The notes under the pieces are model-generated. The model made no database searches. It was not told where the DNA came from and saw only the letters and a list, made by a program, of their open reading frames with translations. Positions 38,185 to 49,488 of a stretch of DNA of 64,000 bases are shown here, piece by piece. The DNA is from Paracidovorax valerianellae (lineage in GTDB: Bacteria; Pseudomonadota; Gammaproteobacteria; Burkholderiales; Burkholderiaceae_C). Positions within the stretch are counted from its first letter, which is position 1; each line of letters opens with the position of its first letter. A program made the position numbers and the translations under genes. Location: NCBI RefSeq assembly GCF_900102625.1, contig NZ_FMZC01000008.1, forward strand, positions 1-64,000. The letters are read 5' to 3'.

Positions 38185-39270
38185 TCAAGCGAAGACGATG
38201 GGATGGGGCCGCGCCTGCACGGCGACAGACGGGAAGGCGCCGCAGGCGGACGAGCGGTTGTCGCCCCAGGCGAACAGGCCGGTGTCAGTGCGTGCCAGCA
38301 CATGGCCCGTGCCTGCAGCCAGTTGCAAGACGCCGCGCAACCCTTGCACGCGCAGCGGCCTGGCCGAGAAAGCAGTGCTGTCTTGCGCCAACTGCCCCAT
38401 GCCGTTCCACCCCCAGGCGAACACATCGCCCTGGCGAGAAAGCGCCACCGTGTAGAACATGCCCGCATCTACCTGCGCCACCGCGAAACCGGTGCGCACC
38501 CGGACGGGCCTGGCGAAGTAACGCGCGGCTCCATCGCCTGCCTGTCCGTATTGATTGGAGCCCCAAGCCCACAGACGGCCCTGCGCATCCACCGCGAAGC
38601 TGTGCGTGTCGCCAGCGGCAACCTGCACGGCGCGCGCGGGCAGCGCCACCCGCACCGGAACGGCGGACTCTTTCAGCCCGCCATTGCCCAGTTGCCCGGC
38701 CGCATTCGCTCCCCAGGCCCAGACCTGGCCTGCGCGGTCCAGCGCAAGCACATGGGCATGGCCTGCCGCCAGGTGCTCCACGGCGCCCAGGCCCTCGATG
38801 GCCTGCGGTCCGGACTCGCGCGATGCCACCACACGGCCCAGTTGTCCGTAAGCCGCCATGCCCCAGGACCACACCGTGCCATCGGCCTGCAGAGCGAACG
38901 CCGCGGCCTCCGTCTGCGCCACCCGAATGGCCGACGCGGGCACGCCCGAGACGCCCAGGCGGTCGGCACCGTGTTCCGGCGACACCACGGGCCGGCAGGC
39001 CACCACCGCACCGCCGGCGCGCACGGCCAGCGTGTGTGCATGGCCGTCATGCAGCGCAGTGAACGGCAGGCCCGGGTTCAGCCATTGAGGCTGCGGCTGG
39101 GCATAGCGGTTGTGGCCGATTTCCGTGGGGCTGGAGGTGCACAGGTCACCGGGATAGCCCGGCGGCAACTGCGCGCCGAGGCGCTTGACGCCACCCCAGC
39201 CGTAGGCCGCACCGTCGGAGGCCAGCGCGATCGACCGGTCGCGCCCGGCGCTGAGGGTGACGAATTTCAT
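38185..39270 (-). CDS. RCC1-repeat beta-propeller protein
   Basis: 361 residues from the ATG at 39270. Seven RCC1-type repeats can be counted, each ending in a WGxN/GQLG-like turn: for example SAGRDRSIALASDGAAYGWG, ALQADGTVWSWGMAAYGQLG, AGHAHVLALDRAGQVWAWGA, AAGDTHSFAVDAQGRLWAWG and TVALSRQGDVFAWGWNGMGQ. Seven blades would close a complete propeller. There is no signal peptide, so it is probably cytoplasmic. Bacterial RCC1-like proteins have few known functions. It directly precedes the multicopper oxidase on the same strand with an 8-base gap, suggesting a shared job or shared regulation. Confidence 0.9.
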   Translation of the reverse strand: MKFVTLSAGRDRSIALASDGAAYGWGGVKRLGAQLPPGYPGDLCTSSPTEIGHNRYAQPQPQWLNPGLPFTALHDGHAHTLAVRAGGAVVACRPVVSPEHGADRLGVSGVPASAIRVAQTEAAAFALQADGTVWSWGMAAYGQLGRVVASRESGPQAIEGLGAVEHLAAGHAHVLALDRAGQVWAWGANAAGQLGNGGLKESAVPVRVALPARAVQVAAGDTHSFAVDAQGRLWAWGSNQYGQAGDGAARYFARPVRVRTGFAVAQVDAGMFYTVALSRQGDVFAWGWNGMGQLAQDSTAFSARPLRVQGLRGVLQLAAGTGHVLARTDTGLFAWGDNRSSACGAFPSVAVQARPHPIVFA

Positions 39271-39463
39271 GGGCGGCGCCCTTCGCTGCCAATTTGCAAT
39301 CGCGGATCGAAAGCGCTGTCGATGGAATGCATGGCTTGTCTTTCGGCACGGCCGGTCCATTGATGGAGCGCATGGTTTTTTATGCGCAGCAAACGGTGAT
39401 GACTCGACCGTTGCACCCATGAATCGTGACGCGTCGCCCCGTGCGTATCAACCGGGAAGGATC

Positions 39464-39547
39464 ATGGTTGTTGCACGTGGCTTCGGCCAGTTGTGGTTCG
39501 ATGCGAGGGATATGAGACGCGCCGCCGTGTATCGCTACCGCCCCTGA
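39464..39547 (+). CDS. Possible 27-residue leader or small protein before a terminator
   Basis: The ATG at 39464 is preceded by GGGAAGGATC, a good Shine-Dalgarno at proper distance. The frame encodes MVVARGFGQLWFDARDMRRA plus AVYRYRP and stops at 39545-39547, 20 bases before the terminator hairpin at 39568. The peptide is basic and aromatic, without recognised homology. It could be a real small protein, a regulatory leader peptide of the AraC-type gene, or chance within a small RNA. An in-frame upstream ATG at 39419-39421 would add 15 residues. Confidence 0.3.
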   Translation: MVVARGFGQLWFDARDMRRAAVYRYRP

Positions 39548-39567
39548 GACGGCGGGCCGATTCGAAG

Positions 39568-39594
39568 CCCCAGCTTGGTGCTGGGGTTTTTATT
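39568..39594 (+). terminator. Rho-independent terminator upstream of the AraC-type gene
   Basis: CCCCAGC (39568-39574) pairs with GCTGGGG (39580-39586) over a 5-base loop, followed by TTTTTATT. No recognised plus-strand gene ends just before it, so it ends either the small open frame at 39464-39547, an unrecognised small RNA, or acts as an attenuator before the gene at 39666. Confidence 0.9.
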
Positions 39595-39665
39595 CGCGGC
39601 TGTCGTGCCTGCACTACATTTCGTGTGGAAACACACAGAAAGCAACAGACCATCGAAGGGAATTC

Positions 39666-40703
39666 ATGGCCAACGAGGTCCGCCTGTCTCCGGTTCCCGG
39701 CCAGCGCCGCCACAGCGCGCTCGGCAGCCTGCAAGCCTCCGGCACCCTGTTGGATGTGGCCACGGACGCCATCCCACGGCGCGAACGGCTGGATTTCTGG
39801 CGTGAATCGGTGCTCAGCCGCATGCGGCCTGTGTCCGCGGCATCGGACGGGGCGGCGTTCGGCGGGCGGTTGCGGCGCATCGCGGGCAACGGGGCCGATC
39901 TGGTCGAGCACGCCAGCGAAGCCATGCATGCCGTGCGCACCGAAGCGATGTGCCGGCAGGACGGCACGGACGACTTCGCCTTGTCGCTGATGGCCGAGTG
40001 CGACTGGGCCACGCAAGACAACCACGGAACCCAGAAGATTTCGGCCGGAATGCTCTACCTGGTGGACTATGCGCGGCCGGTGGAGGTCCGCCGCTCACGA
40101 CATCGGGACCTGTCCATCATCCTGTCGCGCAAGACCGTCCATGACGCCCTGGGCACGGGGTTCGTCCTGCCACAGCAACTGCCGCAGCGTCCCGGCCTGG
40201 GCAGCGTGCTCCAAACGATGATGGCCGCCACATGGCGCGAGGCGCCACGCATGGGCACCGGCGAACGCGCCGTGGCCATCAAGGCCTGCGCCGACATGGC
40301 GCTGGCCCTGCTGCAGACATCGCAGGGCGTCGGCATCGAACCGGACGCGGGCCGGTTCGACGACAGCCTGCACCATGCTGCCTGGGGGCTCATCCGGCGC
40401 CATTGCGGCGACCGGGATTTCGGCGCCGACCAACTCGCCGTCCTGCTGGAGTGCTCGCGCGCCTCGCTGTACCGCCTTTTCGCGCGCCACGGCGAGGGCG
40501 TGGCCGCCGCGATCTGGACGGCCCGGCTGGATGCGGCCTGGCAGCAGGTGACGGCGAATGAGGGTACGGGGCCCGCCGCGGCCCGGGCCAGCCTGTCGGA
40601 AATCGCGCTGCGCTGCGGGTTTTCCGACCCATCGACCTTTCAGCGGATGTTCAAGCGCCGCTTCGGTCTCAGCCCGCGGGAGGCACGCGCCCAAGGGCGA
40701 TGA
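39666..40703 (+). CDS. AraC-family transcriptional regulator (FeaR-like N-domain)
   Basis: 345 residues; a GAAGGG site lies upstream of the ATG. The N-terminal ligand-binding-like domain of the AraC_binding_2 type is recognised by DAIPRRERLDFWRESVLSRM and LYLVDYARPVEVRRSRHRDL. The C-terminal AraC DNA-binding domain has two helix-turn-helix units: FGADQLAVLLECSRASLYRL, and LSEIALRCGFSDPSTFQRMF ending in KRRFGLSPREAR. It probably controls a neighbouring or unlinked target; divergence from the RCC1-oxidase pair makes those genes candidates. It ends 46 bases before dnaG. Confidence 0.92.
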   Translation: MANEVRLSPVPGQRRHSALGSLQASGTLLDVATDAIPRRERLDFWRESVLSRMRPVSAASDGAAFGGRLRRIAGNGADLVEHASEAMHAVRTEAMCRQDGTDDFALSLMAECDWATQDNHGTQKISAGMLYLVDYARPVEVRRSRHRDLSIILSRKTVHDALGTGFVLPQQLPQRPGLGSVLQTMMAATWREAPRMGTGERAVAIKACADMALALLQTSQGVGIEPDAGRFDDSLHHAAWGLIRRHCGDRDFGADQLAVLLECSRASLYRLFARHGEGVAAAIWTARLDAAWQQVTANEGTGPAAARASLSEIALRCGFSDPSTFQRMFKRRFGLSPREARAQGR

Positions 40704-40749
40704 GCGGCCGGCCGGCGGCCATGCCGGCACCTTGGGGGACAATCGCCGG

Positions 40750-42744
40750 GTGTCCATCCCCCAGTCGTTCATCCAGGAATTGCTCGCCCGCGTCGATGTG
40801 GTCGACATCGTCGGCCGCTACGTGCAGCTCAAGAAGGGCGGCGCCAACTTCATGGGGCTGTGCCCCTTCCACGGCGAAAAGTCGCCCTCGTTCAGCGTCA
40901 GTCCGTCCAAACAGTTCTATCACTGCTTCGGCTGCGGCAAGAACGGCAACGCGATCGGCTTCCTCATGGACCACGCGGGCATGGGCTTCGTGGAAGCGGT
41001 TCAGGACCTGGCCCAGCAGGTGGGCCTGCAAGTGCCGCAAGACGATGTGTCTCCCCAGGAGCGCGAGCGCGCCGCCGCCCAGCGCCAAAAACAGGCCACG
41101 CTGACGGATGTGCTCGAAAAAGCGGGGGAGTCGTTTCGCAAGCACCTCAAGGATTCGCCACGGGCCGTGGGCTACTTCAAGGGACGCGGCGTCTCCGGCA
41201 CGGTGGCCAAGCGCTACGGGCTGGGCTATGCGCCCGAAGGCTGGCGCAACCTGGCCAGCGTGTTCCCCGAATACGACAGCCCTTTGCTGGCCGAAAGCGG
41301 CCTGGTGATCGTCAACGAGGAAGACGGCAAGCGCTACGACCGTTTCCGGGACCGCGTGATGTTCCCGATCCGCAACGTGAAGGGCGAATGCATCGGTTTC
41401 GGCGGGCGCGTGCTGGGCGACGACAAGCCCAAGTACCTCAACTCCCCTGAAACCCCGGTTTTCCACAAGGGCCGCGAACTCTATGGCCTGTTCGAGGCGC
41501 GCACGGCCATCCGCGAGCACGGCTATGCCCTGGTCACCGAGGGCTACATGGACGTCGTCGCGCTGGCGCAGCTGGGGTTTCCCAACGCGGTGGCCACGCT
41601 GGGCACGGCCTGCACGGCCGACCATGTGCACAAGCTGTTTCGCTTCACCGACACCGTGGTGTTCAGCTTCGATGGCGACACTGCGGGCCGGCGCGCAGCG
41701 CGCAAGGCGCTCGACGGCGCCCTGCCCTATGCCAGCGACACGCGCAGCGTGAAGTTTTTGTTTTTGCCGGCAGAGCACGACCCCGACAGCTTCATCCGCG
41801 AGCACGGCACCGATGCCTTCGCGCGCCATGTGGGCGAAGCGCTGCCGCTCAGCCGCTTCCTGATCGAAGCCGCGCGGGAAAACTGCGACCTGGGCACCGC
41901 CGAGGGCCGGGCGCACATGGTGAGCAATGCCCGGCCGCTGTGGTCTGCCCTGCCCGATGGCGCGCTCAAGCGGCAGTTGCTGACCGAACTGGCCGAGCTG
42001 GGCCAATTGGGCGCAAGGGACCTGTCCGACTTGTGGAACCAGGCCGCCGCGCAGGACGCCAGCCGCCAGGGCGGCGGCGGAACGCACCGCGCTGCCGGCG
42101 GGGGCCAGGCGCCATCGGCCTACGCCGACGAGCCGCCGTGGGGCAACGCACCGCAGGACGCGGGCTGGGCGCCGGCCGGTGAACCGTCCACCGGCTATGG
42201 CTACACCGCCAAACCGTTTCGCAAGAACAACGGGGACTGGAAAGGCAAGGGCCGCTGGAACAAGGAAGACGAGCGCCCCATCCAGCCGCGGCTTCCGCGC
42301 ACCCCGGCCGCAAGCCGCACGGACCACGCGGTGCGGCTTTTGCTGTCGCACATGGAGTTTCTGGAAGAGCTCGCGCATGAGGACCATGCCGTGCTGTGCG
42401 CCCAGCCGGCGCCGCACGGGCCGCTCTTCACCTGGCTGGAGGGCCAGTTGCACGAGCACGGCCCGCTGGCCTGGGCGGTGCTGCGCGAAAGCCTGCGCGG
42501 GCACGACTGCGAAACGCTGGCGGAACGGGTGATGACCGGCTCGCACGCGCAGACCGAGGGCGACGTGCAAGAGCTGCGTGCGGAGCTGCGCGACCTGCTC
42601 GACCGCATGCTCATCGAAGAACTCAAGCGCCAGCAGAACGAACTCATCCTTCTTGCCGCGCGCGACCCGGCGGCGCTGGCGCAGTACCAGGCGCTGGAGC
42701 AGCGGCTCAAGGCTTTGCGCGGAATTTCGCTCAAACCGGCTTGA
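40750..42744 (+). CDS. dnaG: DNA primase
   Basis: 664 residues from the GTG at 40750, preceded by GGGGGA. DnaG makes RNA primers at the replication fork. The CHC2 zinc finger uses Cys38, His41, Cys59 and Cys62 (LCPFHGEKSPSF and YHCFGCGKNGN). The catalytic core follows with GFGGRVLGDDKPKYLNSPET, the TOPRIM Glu in VTEGYMDVVALAQLGFPNAV and the acidic pair in SFDGDTAGRRAARKALDGAL. A Gly/Pro-rich linker (residues about 435-510) connects to the C-terminal helicase-binding domain (LLLSHMEFLEELAHEDHAVL). rpsU, often upstream of dnaG, is absent; an AraC-type gene takes its place. Confidence 0.97.
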   Translation: MSIPQSFIQELLARVDVVDIVGRYVQLKKGGANFMGLCPFHGEKSPSFSVSPSKQFYHCFGCGKNGNAIGFLMDHAGMGFVEAVQDLAQQVGLQVPQDDVSPQERERAAAQRQKQATLTDVLEKAGESFRKHLKDSPRAVGYFKGRGVSGTVAKRYGLGYAPEGWRNLASVFPEYDSPLLAESGLVIVNEEDGKRYDRFRDRVMFPIRNVKGECIGFGGRVLGDDKPKYLNSPETPVFHKGRELYGLFEARTAIREHGYALVTEGYMDVVALAQLGFPNAVATLGTACTADHVHKLFRFTDTVVFSFDGDTAGRRAARKALDGALPYASDTRSVKFLFLPAEHDPDSFIREHGTDAFARHVGEALPLSRFLIEAARENCDLGTAEGRAHMVSNARPLWSALPDGALKRQLLTELAELGQLGARDLSDLWNQAAAQDASRQGGGGTHRAAGGGQAPSAYADEPPWGNAPQDAGWAPAGEPSTGYGYTAKPFRKNNGDWKGKGRWNKEDERPIQPRLPRTPAASRTDHAVRLLLSHMEFLEELAHEDHAVLCAQPAPHGPLFTWLEGQLHEHGPLAWAVLRESLRGHDCETLAERVMTGSHAQTEGDVQELRAELRDLLDRMLIEELKRQQNELILLAARDPAALAQYQALEQRLKALRGISLKPA

Positions 42745-42765
42745 AATCCGGCACGCCGCTATAAT
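42736..42765 (+). promoter_or_regulatory. Possible rpoD promoter at the end of dnaG
   Basis: A perfect TATAAT hexamer (42760-42765) lies 16 bases after the dnaG stop and about 230 bases before the rpoD start. The -35 region at 17-bp spacing is poor; a TTGAAA is present but only 13 bases away. This would give rpoD its own transcript with a leader of roughly 220 bases, in addition to read-through from dnaG. Based on sequence match only. Confidence 0.45.
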
Positions 42766-42997
42766 GTAGGGTTCATCGGCAAGAGCGACAGCAGCACCTC
42801 CGGGCCGGGCAACAGTGACACACACGCACGACCGCCCTTCACACCGCAAGGACTGCACACCAAATGTTCGCCCACACATCTTGCCCCTGAGGGTCGCTCC
42901 CTCGAACCGCGAAGGCTCCGGCCTTTGCCGTGCCACCCGCGCCGGGAACCATGGCGCTTGCGTTTTCTTTGTGTCCGTTTTTGATCCCGAGGTGCCC

Positions 42998-45367
<2,370 letters not shown>

Positions 45368-45400
45368 TCAGCCCGGCCCTTGCGGCCGACGCTGTCAGAA

Positions 45401-45437
45401 AGCCTGCCTCCGCATGACGTGGAGGCAGGCTTTTTTC
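45401..45437 (+). terminator. Rho-independent terminator after rpoD
   Basis: AGCCTGCCTCC (45401-45411) and GGAGGCAGGCT (45421-45431) form a perfect 11-bp stem over a 9-base loop, followed by TTTTTT. It lies 34 bases after the rpoD stop. Confidence 0.95.
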
Positions 45438-45794
45438 ATGGCTGGACGTTTTCTCGAAAGCACCCCCGGGGCCGCGCCGGAAAGAGCCCCACCACCCGCC
45501 GAAAGATGGCGGGCCGCCACATTCGGCGTTTGGCCATACAGATGAGATTGGCGCGCGTTGCTTTCCAAAAGTTCCCTTTTGGTTTAAAACCTTGAAACAT
45601 AAGTTTACGAATGACGTTGCACTGCAGCAAGTTTCCACGCAGATGGAACGACGGGGAAGGTAGAAGCCGAAGCGGCTGACCCATGGAGCGAACCGCAAGC
45701 GGCCACCAGACGAAGTGGAGCGCGCACCACTGACAGCCCGTCAAAAAGCGGCTTGCTATTTTTTCCTGCTGCCCAGAAAGAAAGAGCCACTTCC
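45438..45794. other. Intergenic region between rpoD and the chemoreceptor gene
   Basis: About 357 bases without a gene I can support. It must contain the promoter of the chemoreceptor gene. An AT-rich patch (TTTGGTTTAAAACC near 45579-45592) is a small inverted repeat. I could not find a convincing sigma-28 (flagellar) promoter, which many chemoreceptor genes use. Confidence 0.5.
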
Positions 45795-47450
45795 ATGACC
45801 CACCGTTTTTTTGGAAACCTCCGCATCGGCCCTCGCATCACGCTGGCGTTTCTGGCGACGATCGTGCTGCTGATGTTGGTGTCCGGTATCGCCATGTCGT
45901 CGCTCAGCAACGTCAACCGGGCCTTGACGTTGGTGACCAAGGACTATTACGCCAAGGTGCGATTGCTCAACGAAATCTCCGACGAGGTCGATCAACAAGC
46001 CCGCTACGTGCGCAATCTGGTGATCTTCGACAACGCCGAGCAGCGTGCCCAGGAGATAAAAAGCATCGAAGGCAGCCGCGAGCTCATTAACAGCAAGTAC
46101 GCGACGCTGACCCCCACCGTGCAAAGCGACACCGGCAAGAAGCTGCTGGCAGACACCCTGGAACAGCGCGTCGTCTATCGGAAAGACATCGACGCGTTTT
46201 TAAGCCTGGTGCGCGCCAACCAGACGGACGAAGCGAAGGCCCTGCTGGCCAACACACTGCGACGCAATCAGCTGGCGTACATGGCGACGCTGGACAAGTT
46301 GTCCGAAAGCCAACAGGCCCTGATGGACAAGGCCAGCGACGGTGCGGACCACCAGGTGAAATCAGGCTTTGAGCTGATCATCGGCATCACCTGCGTGGCG
46401 GTGGCGGTGGCAGCGGTGCTGGGCTGGCTGATCACCCGCTCCATCACCCGGCCGATCGGGCGCGCGGTGCAGATCGCCGAAACCGTGGCGGCCGGCGACC
46501 TGACGTCGAGCATCGAAGTGAACGGCAAGGACGAGGTGGGCCAACTGCTGAATGCCCTGCAGCGCATGAATGCCAGCCTGGTGCAGATCGTGGGCAACGT
46601 GCGCACGAGCGCCGACTCCATCGCCACTGGCTCGGTGCAGATCGCCAACGGCAATTCCGACCTCAGCCAGCGCACCGAAGAGCAGGCCAGCAACCTGGAA
46701 GAGACGGCGGCGTCGATGGAAGAGCTGACCTCCACCGTGCAGCAGAACGCCGACTCCGCACGGCGCGCCCACCAGTTGGCCTCGGGCGCGTCGTCCGTGG
46801 CGACGCAGGGCGGTACGGTGGTGGGCAACGTGGTGTCCACCATGCAGGACATTCAGCAGAACTCCGGCCGCATGGCGGAGATCATCGGGGTGATCGACGG
46901 CATCGCGTTCCAGACCAACATCCTCGCGCTCAATGCCGCGGTCGAAGCGGCCCGTGCCGGCGAGCAGGGACGGGGCTTTGCCGTGGTGGCCAGCGAAGTG
47001 CGTTCGCTGGCGGGGCGCTCGGCAGAGGCGGCCAAGGAGATCAAAGCCATGATCGAAGCCAGCGTTTCGCGCGTGAGCACGGGCGCAGACCTCGTGGCCC
47101 AGGCGGGCCGCACGATGGACGATGTGGTGGCGCAGGTCACGCAGGTGTCCACGCTGCTGTCGGAGATCAGTTCGGCCAGCGCCGAACAGTCCAGCGGCAT
47201 CAACCAGGTGGGCGACGCCGTTCAACAACTGGACCAGGTCACGCAGCAGAACGCCGCACTGGTGGAAGAAAGCGCCGCCGCGGCCGACAGCCTCAAGTTC
47301 CAGGCGGAGTCGCTGTCGCGCATGGTCGCGCAGTTCCGGCTGCCGGGGGACTCCGGCACCAGCGCACCGGTCACGCAAGCCGGCAAATCGGGAGCGGGAG
47401 CGCTGCCACCACCGTCACGGCGCCTGATCGCTTCGTCAGCCACGTACTGA
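45795..47450 (+). CDS. Methyl-accepting chemotaxis protein
   Basis: 551 residues from the ATG at 45795. First membrane helix at about 12-33 ([20 protein letters not shown]), then a periplasmic four-helix-bundle domain of about 160 residues (4HB_MCP type), a second helix ([20 protein letters not shown]), HAMP ([20 protein letters not shown]) and a signalling domain. The kinase-contact hairpin is [20 protein letters not shown] followed by [17 protein letters not shown], and methylation-helix segments are [19 protein letters not shown]. There is no C-terminal CheR-tethering pentapeptide. The ligand is unknown. It stands alone, with no che genes nearby. Confidence 0.95.
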   Translation: MTHRFFGNLRIGPRITLAFLATIVLLMLVSGIAMSSLSNVNRALTLVTKDYYAKVRLLNEISDEVDQQARYVRNLVIFDNAEQRAQEIKSIEGSRELINSKYATLTPTVQSDTGKKLLADTLEQRVVYRKDIDAFLSLVRANQTDEAKALLANTLRRNQLAYMATLDKLSESQQALMDKASDGADHQVKSGFELIIGITCVAVAVAAVLGWLITRSITRPIGRAVQIAETVAAGDLTSSIEVNGKDEVGQLLNALQRMNASLVQIVGNVRTSADSIATGSVQIANGNSDLSQRTEEQASNLEETAASMEELTSTVQQNADSARRAHQLASGASSVATQGGTVVGNVVSTMQDIQQNSGRMAEIIGVIDGIAFQTNILALNAAVEAARAGEQGRGFAVVASEVRSLAGRSAEAAKEIKAMIEASVSRVSTGADLVAQAGRTMDDVVAQVTQVSTLLSEISSASAEQSSGINQVGDAVQQLDQVTQQNAALVEESAAAADSLKFQAESLSRMVAQFRLPGDSGTSAPVTQAGKSGAGALPPPSRRLIASSATY

Positions 47451-47507
47451 ACCACGGAGGATGCCGGCACCGCGCAGTGCGGTATGCCTTGTGCATCAAA
47501 ATGCCAT

Positions 47508-47548
47508 CCAGCGCTTATTCAACAAGCGCTGGACGCTCATTTATTGAT
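47508..47548. repeat. Bipartite intergenic repeat, copy 3 (divergent, strong hairpin)
   Basis: CCAGCGCTT (47508-47516) and AAGCGCTGG (47524-47532) are perfect 9-bp inverted arms with a 7-base loop, followed by CATTTATTGATATCAAA, which resembles a decayed GCTAT/ATAGC half. It lies between the convergent chemoreceptor and tartrate-dehydratase genes, where the hairpin could also help end transcription, although it lacks a T-run. Confidence 0.7.
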
Positions 47549-47570
47549 ATCAAACCCTCGTCGCCCCGCT

Positions 47571-48737
47571 TCAAGAAGCCAGCGCACGCATTTCCGCGAT
47601 CAGGTCAGATTTGCCTTCGAACCCGATGCCCGGCAGCGGCGGCAGCGTGACGTAGCCGTTCTCCACTTTCACCCCGTCGGGGAAGCCGCCATAGGGCTGG
47701 AACAGGTCCGGATAGCTTTCGTTGCCGCCCAGGCCCAGGCCGGCCGCGATGGCCAGCGACATCTGGTGGCCGCCGTGCGGGATGCAGCGGCTGGGTGACC
47801 AGCCGTGGTCCTTGAGCATGCCGAGCGTGCGCAGGTATTCGACCAGGCCGTAGCTCAAAGCGCAGTCGAACTGCAGCCAGTCGCGGTCCTTGTGCATGCC
47901 GCCGTGGCGGATGAGGTTGCGCGCGTCCTGCATCGAAAACAGGTTTTCGCCCGTGGCCATCGGGCCCTGGTACACCTCGCCCAGCCGGGCCTGCAGTTCG
48001 TAGTCGAGCGGATCGCCCGCTTCCTCGTACCAAAACAGCGGGTACTGCGACAGCGCCCGGCCATAGTCGATGGCGGTCTTCAGATCGAAGCGGCCGTTGG
48101 CGTCCACCGCCAGTTGCTGGCCCGGGCCGAGGATCTTGAGCACCGATTCGATGCGCTCGCAGTCGTCGGCCAACGACGCGCCGCCGATCTTCATCTTGAC
48201 CACCGAGTAGCCCCGCGCGAGGTAGATTTCCATCTCCTTGCGCAGGCCATCCAGGCCCTTGCCGGGGTAGTAGTAGCCGCCCGCGGCATACACGAACACG
48301 CGCGGGTTGGGCGTGCCGTTGCCGTAGCGCTCAGCCAGCAGCTGGTAAAGCGGCTTGCCCGCGATCTTGGCCACGGCGTCCCACACGGCCATGTCGATGG
48401 TGCCCACGGCCACCGAGCGCTCGCCATGGCCGCCGGGCTTCTCGTTGATCATCATGCGGGCCCAGACCTTGTGCGGGTCGAGGTTCTCGCCGGTGTCATC
48501 CACCAGCGTGGCGGGGTCGGCTTCGAGCACGCGCGGGATGAAGCGGTCGCGCATCAGCGCGCCCTGGCCGTAGCGGCCGTTGGAGTTGAAGCCGTAGCCG
48601 ATGACGGGCCTGCCATCGCGGACCACGTCGGTGACCACCGCCACCAGGCTCAGGGTCATCTTCGAGAAATCGATGTAGGCGTTGCGGATGTCCGACTTGA
48701 TCGGGCGGGTGGATTCGACGATATCGACGATTTTCAT
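47571..48737 (-). CDS. tarD: D(-)-tartrate dehydratase-like enolase-superfamily enzyme
   Basis: 388 residues. Mandelate-racemase subgroup of the enolase superfamily, closely resembling D(-)-tartrate dehydratase (TarD): IRNAYIDFSKMTLSLVAVVT, YGFNSNGRYGQGAL, MMINEKPGGHGERSVAVGTI and PNPRVFVYAAGGYYYPGKGL. Catalytic parts: VVKMKIGG (Lys), LAVDANGRFD (Asp), FWYEEAGDPLDY (Glu), ATGENLFS (Glu) and SRCIPHGGHQMS (His). TarD dehydrates D-tartrate to oxaloacetate. It is the last gene of a leftward cluster with an SDR, a Bug receptor and a DHDPS-family enzyme. The substrate assignment rests on the strong family resemblance, not on experiment. Confidence 0.88.
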   Translation of the reverse strand: MKIVDIVESTRPIKSDIRNAYIDFSKMTLSLVAVVTDVVRDGRPVIGYGFNSNGRYGQGALMRDRFIPRVLEADPATLVDDTGENLDPHKVWARMMINEKPGGHGERSVAVGTIDMAVWDAVAKIAGKPLYQLLAERYGNGTPNPRVFVYAAGGYYYPGKGLDGLRKEMEIYLARGYSVVKMKIGGASLADDCERIESVLKILGPGQQLAVDANGRFDLKTAIDYGRALSQYPLFWYEEAGDPLDYELQARLGEVYQGPMATGENLFSMQDARNLIRHGGMHKDRDWLQFDCALSYGLVEYLRTLGMLKDHGWSPSRCIPHGGHQMSLAIAAGLGLGGNESYPDLFQPYGGFPDGVKVENGYVTLPPLPGIGFEGKSDLIAEMRALAS

Positions 48738-48774
48738 GAAGGGCTCTTGCGAAGGAGTGGAAGGAAAAAAAGGC

Positions 48775-49488
48775 TCAGCGCGGCAGCGACGAACCGCCGC
48801 AGATGGCGATGTCCTGCCCCGTGATGGCCGCCGCCGAGGGCGACAGCAGGTAGCCCACCAGCGCGGCGATTTCTGCGGGCTCGATGAGGCGGCCGATGGG
48901 CGGCAGGCGCGGTGCGCTGCCAGCGCGGGCCGGGTCGTTCAGCATGCCGGTCGCCGTGGCGGCGGGCGAGACGACGTTCACCGTCACGCCCTGCCCCGCC
49001 ACCTCGGCCGCCCAACTGCGGGCGAGCGCGATCAGCGCCGCCTTGGTGGCGGCGTACTGGCCGCGCCCCGGCATGCCCTGCGCCACCCGGCTGCCGATGA
49101 ACACCACCCGGCCCTGCCCGCGCGCGGCCATGGCGGGCACGATGGCATCGGCCAGGCGCGTGGCGGCATCGACATGCAGGCGCCACATCAGCTCGCCGCC
49201 CGCGTGGTCCAGCTGGCCCAGCGGGCCCACGCGCAGCACGCCGGCCGCATGCACCAGGGCATCGACCGCGGGCAGCATCGCGGCGGCGCGGGCGATGTCC
49301 GCACCGTCGGCCAGGTCCACCGGCAAGGGCGTAAAACCCGCCTGCACGATGGCCGGCTGGGCCACGTCCAGCCCGCTCACCTGCCAGCCGGCCGCCAGCA
49401 GCGATTCGGCGATGGCCCGGCCGATGCCGCTGCTGCTGCCGGTCACCACGGCATGCCCGAGCGGCGCGGGCGCCGCGTCATTCCGCAC
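48775..49488 (-). CDS. Short-chain dehydrogenase/reductase (SDR)
   Basis: 237 residues from a GTG at 49488 that overlaps the end of the upstream Bug-receptor gene by 11 bases. Classical SDR: cofactor loop VVTGSSSGIGRAIAESLLAA, the NAG-like segment HAAGVLRVGPL, and the active site VVFIGSRVAQGMPGRGQYAA with YxxxK (YAATK). Asp after beta-2 (VSGLDVAQP) suggests NAD preference. The substrate is unknown; its position between tarD and the receptor suggests oxidation or reduction of a hydroxy acid related to tartrate. Confidence 0.88.
   Translation of the reverse strand: MRNDAAPAPLGHAVVTGSSSGIGRAIAESLLAAGWQVSGLDVAQPAIVQAGFTPLPVDLADGADIARAAAMLPAVDALVHAAGVLRVGPLGQLDHAGGELMWRLHVDAATRLADAIVPAMAARGQGRVVFIGSRVAQGMPGRGQYAATKAALIALARSWAAEVAGQGVTVNVVSPAATATGMLNDPARAGSAPRLPPIGRLIEPAEIAALVGYLLSPSAAAITGQDIAICGGSSLPR

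Larger units (their letters stand above)
39271..39665. other. 395-base divergent intergenic region between the RCC1-like and AraC-type genes
   Basis: It must hold the leftward promoter of the RCC1-oxidase pair and the rightward promoter of the AraC-type gene. Within it lie a possible 27-residue open frame with a good ribosome-binding site (39464-39547) and a perfect terminator (39568-39594) just downstream. That suggests a short independent transcript on the plus strand. I see no tRNA or known riboswitch. Confidence 0.6.

Noticed and set aside
39550-39590. A tRNA-like 3' end (CCGATTCGAAGCCCC) before the terminator
   Set aside because: The presumed T-arm does not pair properly and no acceptor, D or anticodon arms can be drawn upstream.
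47508-47532. Simple rho-independent terminator for the chemoreceptor gene
   Set aside because: The hairpin is perfect but lacks a T-run on either side and matches the module of the dispersed repeat family better.
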